DNA from: Bordetella sp. H567
Lineage (GTDB): Bacteria > Pseudomonadota > Gammaproteobacteria > Burkholderiales > Burkholderiaceae_B
Assembly: GCF_001704295.1 (NCBI RefSeq)
Contig: NZ_CP012334.1
Location: forward strand, 1,376,084 to 1,440,083
Length of the DNA stretch: 64,000 nucleotides
Direction of reading: 5' to 3'
In this document: one piece after another, positions 49,619-57,461 of the stretch
How positions within the stretch are numbered: the stretch's first letter is position 1
How the letters are laid out: each line of letters begins with the position of its first letter
The notes under the pieces: generated by a model
What the model saw: the letters and a program-made list of their open reading frames with translations, nothing else
The model's database searches: none
What the model was told of the DNA's origin: nothing
Program-made: the position numbers and the translations under genes

Positions 49619-50419
49619 CTAGTCGCAGCGCACGCTCATGCCGCCGTCGACCACGATTTCCGCGCCGGTGATGAAGCGCGCCTCTTCCGAGGCGAGGAAC
49701 AGCGCCGCATTGGCGGTATCCCGGCCGTCGCCCATGAAGTTCAGCGGAATGCGCGACTGGCGCTGCTGCAGCAGGGTGCCCACATCGCCGCCCGCGCGCT
49801 GCTTGGCCAGGCGAACCTCGACCATCGGCGTATGCATCTGGCCCGGGATGACGGTGTTGACGCGGATGTTCTTCTTGGCGTACTCCACCGCCACGACGCG
49901 CGAAAACTGGATCACGCCGGCCTTGGCCGAGGCGTAGCCGACCTGTGCGGATCCGGTCCAGCGGATGCCGGAGGTCGACGCCGTATTGACGATGGCCCCC
50001 CCGCCCTGCGCTTCCATCAGCGGCAGCACGTGCTTGCAGGTCAGGAACACGCTCTTCAGGTTGAAGGCGATCTGCGCGTCCCAGACTTCCTCGGACAACG
50101 TCACCGGTCCGCCCTTGGCGGAACCGCCCACGTTGTTGACCAGGATGTCCACCCGGCCGTACTGCTTGCGGCAGGCTTCGACCATGGCGGCCACTTCGTC
50201 GTCGCGGGTGACGTCGCAGGTCCACGGGGTGACGTCGCCGCCATCGGCGCGTATGCGCTCCAGCGTTTCCGTCATTGCGTCGGCGTTCTTGTCCACCGCG
50301 AAAATACGCGCGCCTTCCTGCGCGAAACGCACCGCGACGGCGCGCCCGTTGCCCCAGCCCGGGCCGACACATCCCGCGCCGACCACGATGGCCACTTTGT
50401 CTTGCAGTCTTCCGCTCAT
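49619..50419 (-). CDS. Short-chain dehydrogenase/reductase (SDR)
   Basis: This 266-residue classical SDR has the cofactor loop VVGAGCVGPGWGNGRAVAVRF, longer than the usual TGxxxGxG, then DILVNNVGGSAKGG. The catalytic serine is in NTASTSGIRWTG and YASAK supplies Tyr and Lys near residue 161. FITGAEIVVDGGMSV closes the fold. GGGAGA precedes the ATG. It oxidises a secondary alcohol or reduces a ketone in the cluster's pathway. Confidence 0.92.
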   Translation of the reverse strand: MSGRLQDKVAIVVGAGCVGPGWGNGRAVAVRFAQEGARIFAVDKNADAMTETLERIRADGGDVTPWTCDVTRDDEVAAMVEACRKQYGRVDILVNNVGGSAKGGPVTLSEEVWDAQIAFNLKSVFLTCKHVLPLMEAQGGGAIVNTASTSGIRWTGSAQVGYASAKAGVIQFSRVVAVEYAKKNIRVNTVIPGQMHTPMVEVRLAKQRAGGDVGTLLQQRQSRIPLNFMGDGRDTANAALFLASEEARFITGAEIVVDGGMSVRCD

Positions 50420-50447
50420 GCCGTGTCTCCCAGGCCGTCAGCTGTCG

Positions 50448-51014
50448 TTACTTGGATTGCGTATGCGGGCCCATTTCGATCGGCTCGCCCTCGGGCGGCA
50501 TGACCTCGAACACATTCAGGGTCATCGACACCAGCGAGTAATAGCCGGCGATGCCGACCAGATCGATGATGCCCGTCTCGCCCAGGACCACGGTGGCCCG
50601 CTCGTAGAGCGCATCGGGAATATGGCGCTGGGCATGCAGCGTCGTCAGGAATTCGTGGACCAGGATTTCGTCGTCGTTGACGTAGGGGATGGGCTTATCG
50701 TCGCGCAGCGCATCGATCATGGATTCGGCCAGCCCCGCCTTCAACGCCAGCTGCTTGTGTGCCCACCATTCGAATTCGGAGCGCCAGTGCCGGGCCAGGA
50801 TCAGGATCGCCCATTCGGACAGCCGGGCCGGCAGGCTGGTTTCGTAGCGGCAGTAGCGGCCCAGCGCTTGCGCCGGCTCGGCCAGCGCGGGCCGGTGCAG
50901 CCAAACGGCCAGGGGGCCGCGGACGCGGCCACGCGGGCCGCTTGCGATGAGGTCGTGAATGCGCTTCTGCTCGGCGTTCATCTGGCCGGGCTGCAGCGGT
51001 TGTATGCGTGCCAT
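50448..51014 (-). CDS. Carboxymuconolactone decarboxylase-like (AhpD-fold) protein
   Basis: This 188-residue helical protein is similar to CMD/AhpD-like proteins: LSEWAILILARHWRSEFEWWAHKQLALKAG near residue 75 is the family core, with FEWWAH in place of the Cys-containing motif of AhpD. GLAESMIDALRD follows. Without the CxxC pair a peroxidase role is unlikely; a decarboxylase or isomerase role on a lactone is the alternative. The start at 51014 is preferred over an in-frame ATG at 51194, because the extra 60 residues are not CMD-like and would overlap the promoter region of the divergent LysR. Confidence 0.85.
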   Translation of the reverse strand: MARIQPLQPGQMNAEQKRIHDLIASGPRGRVRGPLAVWLHRPALAEPAQALGRYCRYETSLPARLSEWAILILARHWRSEFEWWAHKQLALKAGLAESMIDALRDDKPIPYVNDDEILVHEFLTTLHAQRHIPDALYERATVVLGETGIIDLVGIAGYYSLVSMTLNVFEVMPPEGEPIEMGPHTQSK

Positions 51015-51142
51015 GTGGGTCTCCGTTCGTTTGTCTCGCCGCGGCGCGCCGTCGCGGGCGCCTGCGGGGCGTCGCCATTGTTGATCGTCGTCACGACTTT
51101 GCCAGGAATTCTGGGCGGCGTCTTGGTTTCCGTCCAATATAA

Positions 51143-51168
51143 TTTTTGGAAAGGTTTGATTCCGAAAA
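51143..51168. promoter_or_regulatory. Inverted repeat upstream of a LysR gene
   Basis: TTTTTGGAA (51143-51151) and TTCCGAAAA (51160-51168) are inverted copies with one mismatch, in the gap between the CMD-like gene (minus) and the LysR gene (plus). Its size and position suit a LysR operator controlling both. Confidence 0.5.
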
Positions 51169-51209
51169 GGAATTAGTCGTACGCGTGTCCCCACGCAAAG
51201 GCATGATCG

Positions 51210-52103
51210 ATGGATTCCAAGTCCCTACGCTATTTTCTCGCGGTCGCGGAAGAACTGCACTACGGCAGGGCGGCGCAACGCCTGCATATATCCCAACCGC
51301 CGCTGACCAAGCATATCCAGCAGCTGGAGGCGCGCCTGGGCGTGGCGCTGTTCGATCGCAACAAGCGCAGCGTGCGTCTGACGCCCGCCGGCCTCACGCT
51401 GGTGGAAGAGGCCCGGCGGCTGCTGGCGCAAAGCGAGCTTTCCATGCGCGCGGTGCAGCGCAGTGCCCTGGGGGACACCGGCCGCGTCCGCATCGGTTTC
51501 GTCGCGGCGGTGCTGTTCATGGGCGTGGAGGCCGCCTTCCGGCGCATCGATCGAGAGGCCTCCGGCATCGACAGCATATGGGAAGAAATGGGATCCTCCG
51601 AACAGCTGCAAGCCTTGCAGCAGGATCGCATCGACCTGGGCTTCGGACAGATTTCGCATGGCGCGGCCGGGATGGGTTTCCATCGGGTGGCCAGCGACCC
51701 CCTGGTGGTTGCCATGCCGCAGTCTCATCCCCTGGCGTCGCGGCGCCGGGTGCCGCTGGCCCGCCTCACCGGAGACCCCTTCATCCTGATACCGCGCCAG
51801 AGCGCGCCCACTTTCCATGACCTGACCATCGCGGCCTGCATGCAGGCCGGCTTCAGTCCCAACATCCGCCACTACGCCATGCATCTGGTCTCGGTGGTCA
51901 GCCTGGTCGCAATGGGCCGCGGCGTTTCACTCGTCCCCCGCGCCTTCGCCCGCGCCGGCCTGCCGGGTGTCGTGTTCCGCCCCATCGACGGCGTCAAGGC
52001 CCATGCCGAATATTCGGTGGTCTGGAACCCACGGAACAATTTGCCGATATTGCCGCGCGTGCTGGCGTTGCTTGGGGTGCCCGACACCTCCATTCGCGTT
52101 TAG
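51210..52103 (+). CDS. LysR-type transcriptional regulator
   Basis: This 297-residue LysR protein has MDSKSLRYFLAVAEELHYGR and RLHISQPPLTKHIQQLEARLG as the DNA-binding domain. GRVRIGFVAAVLFMGVE begins the effector domain, and FILIPRQSAPTFHD is typical of aromatic/chloroaromatic-type regulators (CatR/BenM branch). It is divergent from the CMD-like gene at 51014 and is the second candidate regulator of that cluster besides the TetR protein. It ends 4 bp into the convergent LysR gene. Confidence 0.92.
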   Translation: MDSKSLRYFLAVAEELHYGRAAQRLHISQPPLTKHIQQLEARLGVALFDRNKRSVRLTPAGLTLVEEARRLLAQSELSMRAVQRSALGDTGRVRIGFVAAVLFMGVEAAFRRIDREASGIDSIWEEMGSSEQLQALQQDRIDLGFGQISHGAAGMGFHRVASDPLVVAMPQSHPLASRRRVPLARLTGDPFILIPRQSAPTFHDLTIAACMQAGFSPNIRHYAMHLVSVVSLVAMGRGVSLVPRAFARAGLPGVVFRPIDGVKAHAEYSVVWNPRNNLPILPRVLALLGVPDTSIRV

Positions 52104-53017
52104 CGCGGGGATATTGGCGCGAAGCTAGGGTGTTTTGTCAGGACGTCGGCGGCGATACGGGCGACGCTGTCCAGGTCGTTTCCGGCCGCCATGCGCGGGA
52201 AAGCTGCACATATCCTCAAAGGTTCGAAGCCGCGGCGCTGTGGGTAGCATATGACAGAGCCCTGTTCGATCTCATTGGACAGCACGCATATGGGCAGCAG
52301 GCTGATCGCTATTCCAGCGCGGACTAGGCCGGCGATAATCGAGAGGCTGCTACATGTGTTCAATGCGGGTGGAGGCGCGTTCTCCTTCAGGCACCATTCC
52401 ACCAGCATTTCGTGCAGAGGTGAGGGCGGCGGCACGCTCAAGATGCTTTGACCTGCCAAGCGGGAAGGCGAGAAAGTCGTGCCTGCCCGCAAGCGTCGTT
52501 CGGACCCCAACCATCCTACCTGTGCCAGCGCAATGGGCTCCAGACGTACCACTCGGCTCGCCCCTGGGTGTGTGAGCAGGCATATATCGAGCTTGCCGGT
52601 CGCCAGTAGATCATGAAGCGTGAAGCTATTGGCGACCGTGATATCGATCTGCAAGCCGGGATAGCGGCCTTCGAGTTGCCGCACTATCTCGGGCAAGCTG
52701 GTCATGGCGATCGTTTCCGACGATCCGAGGCGAAGCGTTCCGTTTAACGGTGTTCCGTTTCCCAGCCTGGCTTCCAACTCCTCCAGCAGACCAAGCGAAC
52801 GTTCGGCGTAGCGTACCGCCAGCATGCCGGATGGCGTTAGCGTTACCCCACGTCCTGCGCGGGCGAAGAGCCGCGTTCCCAGGGCGGTTTCCAGTTCCCG
52901 GACCCGCATCGAGATGGTCGGCTGCGTCACATGCATGCGACGGGCAGCGGCGTGAAACGAGCCATATTTCGCGATGGCCAACAACGCTTCCATTTGAGGG
53001 AGGGACAGTTTTCTCAT
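52100..53017 (-). CDS. LysR-type transcriptional regulator
   Basis: This 305-residue LysR protein has LSLPQMEALLAIAKYGSFHA and RMHVTQPTISMRVRELETALG. Its G+C content appears lower than that of most neighbours. It is divergent from a degraded PEP-mutase-like/Bug cassette at 53119-54976, which it probably once controlled. Its own reading frame is intact. Confidence 0.9.
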   Translation of the reverse strand: MRKLSLPQMEALLAIAKYGSFHAAARRMHVTQPTISMRVRELETALGTRLFARAGRGVTLTPSGMLAVRYAERSLGLLEELEARLGNGTPLNGTLRLGSSETIAMTSLPEIVRQLEGRYPGLQIDITVANSFTLHDLLATGKLDICLLTHPGASRVVRLEPIALAQVGWLGSERRLRAGTTFSPSRLAGQSILSVPPPSPLHEMLVEWCLKENAPPPALNTCSSLSIIAGLVRAGIAISLLPICVLSNEIEQGSVICYPQRRGFEPLRICAAFPRMAAGNDLDSVARIAADVLTKHPSFAPISPR

Positions 53018-53118
53018 AAGCGATGTTTATCGGTCCATGCGTGAACAATTGATTGGATGAGATCTACCCCTGTTGCTAGCATCGGCATCGCTGTGGTTGA
53101 AGAGAGATCGGAGGCGAT

Positions 53119-53952
53119 ATGAAGAACACCAGATGCTTGCGGAGATTGATAAACGACGCGCGAATCTGCATCCTGCTTCCCGCAAAAGGGGGATACCGGG
53201 CGCTCCCAAGATCGCCCGGGATATCAGCTGGGCGCGTGAACTTCGCCGAAGCGTTGGGACCGGTACTGGTTGGAGACATGTTGACGGGCGTGGACGTGGG
53301 GTTCACTGCGGATGGCGGTCACCGGGCTTGCGAGGAGGAATATCGGATCGCCAGGATGGACGTCTCGCATGGATCGGCGATGCGCTTGTATGACAGCGTG
53401 TGTGCCATGGAGCGCGCGGGAGTTTCGGGCGTCGTGCTGGAAAATTCACGGGATAGTGGCAGTCCGTTGGACAAGCAGGGCACGCAAGCTATGTGGAGGC
53501 TTGTCGAAACGCTTGTCGGTGTCAGGTGGGACCCTGATTTCGTTATCGCTGCGCGTATGAGTGCGTTCGGAAGCAGAAACGATTCGGCCTTGGCAGGTGG
53601 CTTGGCGGATTGTGCGCGTGCCGGGGCAGACCTGCTGTTTGTTGATGGTTCTATACCGAGCTGCGAAGTGAGAAAGCTCGTGGAAGAAGTGCCTAAAGGC
53701 CTTTGCATCGATTACTCCGGCGTTGGGCATAGGCCGCTTGAATGGCGAACTTCTGTGCTGAAGAGGCTACAGGGTATGGGGGTGACGGCAGCGGTTATGC
53801 CTGCAATACACCCGGCATATGCAAGGGAGGGTGGCCCTGGCAACGCTATGCGGGCTGCTTTGCGTTCCTGCTTGTGCGTTCGGAATCAGCGCTCGCGCCC
53901 TGTTACACAACCTGTCCGCCGTATACGGTCGACCGCGAAAGCCGAACGCTGA
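53119..53952 (+). CDS. Degenerate isocitrate lyase/PEP-mutase superfamily protein
   Basis: This 277-residue frame retains parts of the ICL/PEP-mutase pattern: LRRLINDARICILLPAKGG at the start, VDVGFTADGGH, RAGVSGVVLENSR, DFVIAARMSAFGSR and CARAGADLLFVDGSIP. However, the usual stretch between the N-terminal strand and the metal-binding region is about 60 residues too short. The catalytic K-K-C-G region is missing (ENSRDSGSPLDKQG), and the C-terminus trails into Arg-rich sequence. A GGAGG site precedes the ATG. It may be a pseudogene or a strongly diverged protein. The next gene is broken. Confidence 0.5.
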   Translation: MKNTRCLRRLINDARICILLPAKGGYRALPRSPGISAGRVNFAEALGPVLVGDMLTGVDVGFTADGGHRACEEEYRIARMDVSHGSAMRLYDSVCAMERAGVSGVVLENSRDSGSPLDKQGTQAMWRLVETLVGVRWDPDFVIAARMSAFGSRNDSALAGGLADCARAGADLLFVDGSIPSCEVRKLVEEVPKGLCIDYSGVGHRPLEWRTSVLKRLQGMGVTAAVMPAIHPAYAREGGPGNAMRAALRSCLCVRNQRSRPVTQPVRRIRSTAKAER

Positions 53953-54032
53953 CATGGCTCTATGTGTTCGTCATGGGAGAGGACCGGCGGCGTGCACGAT
54001 GAACGCAGCTACCTATAGGAGACGAAGGCGCC

Positions 54033-54976
54033 ATGAACTACATCCACGGAATCATTTTCACGGTCTTGGCGACGGTCATGACGTCGGCCGGCGCGGGCGA
54101 GGCTATACGGCTTATTGTTCCCACCACCGCCGGAGGCGGCACTGACGGATTCTTTCGTGTCCTGGCGAAAGAAGCCGAGCCCTACTTAGGAAGCCGCGTC
54201 GTAGTGATGAACATCTGTTCAGCCAGCGGCTGCGCGGGCGGGACCATAGGAGTGTCGAAATTGGTGCAGTCCGCACCGGACGGATATACCTTGGCGGGCG
54301 CTTGGATGGGGCCGCTCACGATGGCACCGCATAGCATCCCCGTCACCTATCAACCTACGGATTACGTGCCCATTATTCGCGTCACCAGCGCTCCCTATGC
54401 GGTTTGCACGAGGGCTGATTTTCCCGCGGCGTCGGCTGGCGAGTTGATAGATCTGCTACGTGCGAAACCGAACGCCTACACCTACGGAACCGATGGCGTG
54501 CGCAATGGCGCGCATCTTGCCATGTTGCGTATATTCGGGCGGCTGGGTATCGCCAGCGCGACGTTCCCTTCAAGGGCGCGGGAGAGACCCTGCCAGCGAT
54601 GCTGGGCGGGCACGTTGATATCTACGTGGGTTCCTTGCCGCCCATCATGGCGCACGTCCGTTCCGGTCGCGCCAAATGCCAGCTTCTGACGTCGGCTGAC
54701 AAAGTGGCGCAACTGCCGGAGGCCGCGAGTTTGGGCGAGCTGGGGCTGGAGCAAGAAGAAACCTTGCTATGGCGCGGAATCATCGCACCCAAAGGCACCC
54801 CTGCCGCCCGCATACGGGAATTGGAGGCTGCGTTCGAGGCGGCGGCGAGTTCGAGGGCGACGCAGGCCTATGTCGAGAACGCGGGCGAACAGATCGTGAT
54901 CTATAAGGGAGATGCTTTTCGCCAGCGTATCAATGCGGAGTACGAGCAACTTCGCAAACTGGTGGATGCGCTGTAG
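54033..54976 (+). pseudogene. Frameshifted Bug/TctC family solute-binding protein
   Basis: The first frame (54033 to about 54560) encodes a signal peptide, AIRLIVPTTAGGGTDGFFRV and SAPDGYTLAGAWMG, then runs into non-Bug sequence. From near 54560 a second frame continues the family, with KGAGETLPAMLGGHVDIYVG and WRGIIAPKGTPAARIRELEA, ending at 54976. One base loss (or two gained) near 54545-54565 explains the break. The intact family length would be about 314 residues. A sequencing error cannot be excluded, but the preceding gene is also degenerate, supporting decay. Confidence 0.75.
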
Positions 54977-55180
54977 TCCCGGACACCCGGTGACTGAACC
55001 GGTGGCGAGATGACGGTGGTGGAGGAATAGGAAAGTAGAACTTTGCGCTACGAAAGGCCTCGCTCCACCGTCTATGATGTGGCATCCAGCACCCGTGTGT
55101 GACTGCAGTTTCCGGTGGTACGTCGGTATGACAGTGGGGTCGCCCGGGCGGCCCAAGTGCCTCAATCTCGTCCGTCAGCC

Positions 55181-55594
55181 ATGCCAGCAAAACACACTGC
55201 CCCAGCCATCGAGATCCAGCGTGCCTACGACTCCAAGCCCGGCGGTACGGCTTACCGTGTACTGGTGGATCGTTTCTGGCCCCGTGGGTTGCGGAAGGCG
55301 GATCTGCAGCCGGATGCCTGGGCCAGGGATCTCGCGCCCACGTCGGCGCTGATCAAATGGTTTGGCCATCAGCCGGACCGCTGGGCAGAATTTCGCGAGC
55401 GGTATATGGATGAGCTTTCCGCGCCGGAATCGAAGGACGCCTTGGCGGGTTTGCTTGCCGCGGCGGAAGGCCGCGATGTGATCCTGCTCTACGGTGCGCG
55501 CGATGATGAACACAACCAGGCGGTGGTGTTGCGCGAGGTCCTGCAGGGCATAAAGGGGCAGGGCGCCGGCAAAGCCGCACGCGCCAAGAAATAG
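55181..55594 (+). CDS. DUF488 family protein
   Basis: This 137-residue protein has the DUF488 signature: YRVLVDRFWPRGLRKADLQP near residue 25, WARDLAPTSALIKWFGHQPDRW near 48, FRERYMDEL, and ILLYGARDDEHNQAVVL near 98. The family is small, cytoplasmic and of unknown function. The start at 55181 matches homologues. It appears monocistronic. Confidence 0.88.
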   Translation: MPAKHTAPAIEIQRAYDSKPGGTAYRVLVDRFWPRGLRKADLQPDAWARDLAPTSALIKWFGHQPDRWAEFRERYMDELSAPESKDALAGLLAAAEGRDVILLYGARDDEHNQAVVLREVLQGIKGQGAGKAARAKK

Positions 55595-55791
55595 GGCGGT
55601 AAACCGGGACGGCTTCTCGTGCGTCACGGGAAAAAAACCTGCCCATTGCGGCATGGGGGTGCGTACTGCCGGCCGCGGCCCGGCGGTACGGCCCTTCTCC
55701 CGATGGCATGACGCTTGCGGACCGGCTGTGTGCCCATCGTTACGGCGATGGGGTTGCAGCCATACACCACAGGCTATCCAGGGAGACTGTC

Positions 55792-56424
55792 ATGGCACTT
55801 ATCGTCGCCGCACGGTTCACCACCTTCGAGCAGGCCCAGGGCGCCGCAAGAGCGTTGTTCGCCCAGGGCTTCGCCGAAGAGGACGTGCATATTTTTTACG
55901 TCAACATGGCGGGTGCGCACGCGCAATATCCGATAGGCGGAGATCGCCAGGCCGACCCCGATGCGGGGCAGGCGCAATACGGGGCGCTGCTGGGCGGCGC
56001 CGGGCTGGCGCTGATTGGCGCGGTGGTGGGCGGATTGATCGGCGGGGCGTTGGGTCTGGCCCCTTTCGGCGTGCTGGCCGTGGCGGCCGTGGGCGCCTAT
56101 ATCGGCTCCTTGATAGGCGCGTTGTGGGTCACGGGGCGGCGCAAGCCTGGCGTGTCGCGCAATAGAGGCGCACCGGCCGACCACCCGGAAGCCCGGCATG
56201 CCGGGGTGCTGCTGGCCTTGCATACCGATCCTGGCCGCGAGGCCGACGCATGCAGGGTGTTGCGGGACGCGGGCGGCGTGGATGTGGAGCGCGCCCAGGG
56301 ACGCTGGCAAGAGGGCCATTGGGTGGATTTCGACCCCTTGCGGCCGCCGGAGCGCGAACCCGATTCCATGGGCCGCACCGCCTCGACGGACGTGCCCCGC
56401 GGCGGGCAGGTCAGTCCGCGCTAG
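55792..56424 (+). CDS. Glycine-zipper membrane protein of unknown function
   Basis: This 210-residue protein has an N-terminal soluble part (IVAARFTTFEQAQGAARAL), then two glycine-rich membrane segments at about residues 64-110 (LIGAVVGGLIGGALGLAP and VGAYIGSLIGALW). A soluble C-terminal part carries VLLALHTDPGREADACRVLRD. The layout resembles envelope stress proteins with glycine zippers. The start at 55792 follows AGGGAGA. In the 55595-55791 gap before it, only an imperfect GC hairpin (55663-55689) is visible. Confidence 0.75.
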   Translation: MALIVAARFTTFEQAQGAARALFAQGFAEEDVHIFYVNMAGAHAQYPIGGDRQADPDAGQAQYGALLGGAGLALIGAVVGGLIGGALGLAPFGVLAVAAVGAYIGSLIGALWVTGRRKPGVSRNRGAPADHPEARHAGVLLALHTDPGREADACRVLRDAGGVDVERAQGRWQEGHWVDFDPLRPPEREPDSMGRTASTDVPRGGQVSPR

Positions 56425-56484
56425 AACGCGACACTTCGCCGTTTGAAGCAGGGACCTTTGCCATCCGCAGAAGAGGAGTACGCC

Positions 56485-56826
56485 ATGGCGCATTACCGTG
56501 ATTTCGATATCGAGATGACCATCGTCCCCGACGCCGCGGGTCAATATGAGGCGGCCTTCCTTATCCACGAGGCGCGGGGCGCCCCGCAGGCCGACAAGCA
56601 GGAGGACAGCGGCGGCGATGGCCCGGGCGACGAACAGGATCAGCCGACGCGCAACCGGCCGTCAGGGCAGCAGGATGCCGGACGCAGCCGCGACGCGCAG
56701 AGCGGCGATGCGCGCGGCGGCCGCTATGCGTTTCCGCCCGTGGGAAGCTATCTGACACCCGACGATGCCCGCGAACAGACGGAAGCCTGGGCGCGCAAGT
56801 GGATAGACGCGAATTTCTCGAAATAG
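56485..56826 (+). CDS. Small hypothetical protein
   Basis: This 113-residue protein starts MAHYRDFDIEMTIVPDAAGQ, has a disordered Asp/Gly/Gln/Arg-rich middle (residues 35-75), and ends with YAFPPVGSYLTPDDAREQTE and a WARKWIDANF helix. GAGGAG precedes the ATG at 56485. It lies 60 bp after the glycine-zipper gene and may be co-transcribed. I do not recognise the family. Confidence 0.7.
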   Translation: MAHYRDFDIEMTIVPDAAGQYEAAFLIHEARGAPQADKQEDSGGDGPGDEQDQPTRNRPSGQQDAGRSRDAQSGDARGGRYAFPPVGSYLTPDDAREQTEAWARKWIDANFSK

Positions 56827-56921
56827 AGCGGTGCCAGGCTTGCCGGCAGGCGGTGTACGGTGACACCACCGGCAAGATGCGGCCCGCGCACGACGTGCGG
56901 GCCGCCTGTTTCGCGTTCGCC

Positions 56922-57461
56922 TTACGCGCCCGCCAGTTCGGGTTCGACCGGCTTCATGTAGCCCTGCTGATAATGATGGCTGAAGGTCTTCAGCGCATGC
57001 AGGGCCTTGACGGGATCATGGCCAGGCTTGACGGCGAAGCTATCGAAGCCGCACCGCGCCTGGTAGTGTATGGTGTCGATCAGGACATCGCCCACCGCGC
57101 GCAGTTCGCCCCGCCAGCCGTAATGCGTGCGCAGGATCTGGGCGATCGAGTAGCCGCGGCCGTCCGTGTACGTGGGGAAGTTCACCGCGATAAACGCGAT
57201 GCCGGTCGCATCGATGGTGCGCGAGCCGTTTTCCAGCAGGTCGGAAGGCTCGGCGTCCGGCTCCAGCAGGATGGCCACGGGATGCCGCCGCGTACGCAGC
57301 GTATCGCGCGCCTTCAGCCAGATGGACAAAGAGACGACCCAGTCCGGCTCGTCGGGCGGGCCGGAGGCCGGGTCGTCCGTTTCCGCGGGTTCGTAGCGGC
57401 GCGAGGCATCGGCCTGCAGGCGACCGTAGCGGATCAGGTTGTCGGGAGTCAGTTCAGGCAT
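56922..57461 (-). CDS. DUF934 family protein linked to sulfite reductase
   Basis: This 179-residue protein is of the DUF934 family, regularly encoded directly after sulfite reductase in Beta- and Alphaproteobacteria and thought to be an accessory factor. ITIDATGIAFIAVNFPTYTDGRGYSIAQILR-type family sequence occupies residues 85-120, for example FPTYTDGRGYSIAQILR and LRAVGDVLIDTIHYQARCGF. Its start at 57461 overlaps the reductase stop by 8 bp, so translation is coupled. Confidence 0.88.
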   Translation of the reverse strand: MPELTPDNLIRYGRLQADASRRYEPAETDDPASGPPDEPDWVVSLSIWLKARDTLRTRRHPVAILLEPDAEPSDLLENGSRTIDATGIAFIAVNFPTYTDGRGYSIAQILRTHYGWRGELRAVGDVLIDTIHYQARCGFDSFAVKPGHDPVKALHALKTFSHHYQQGYMKPVEPELAGA

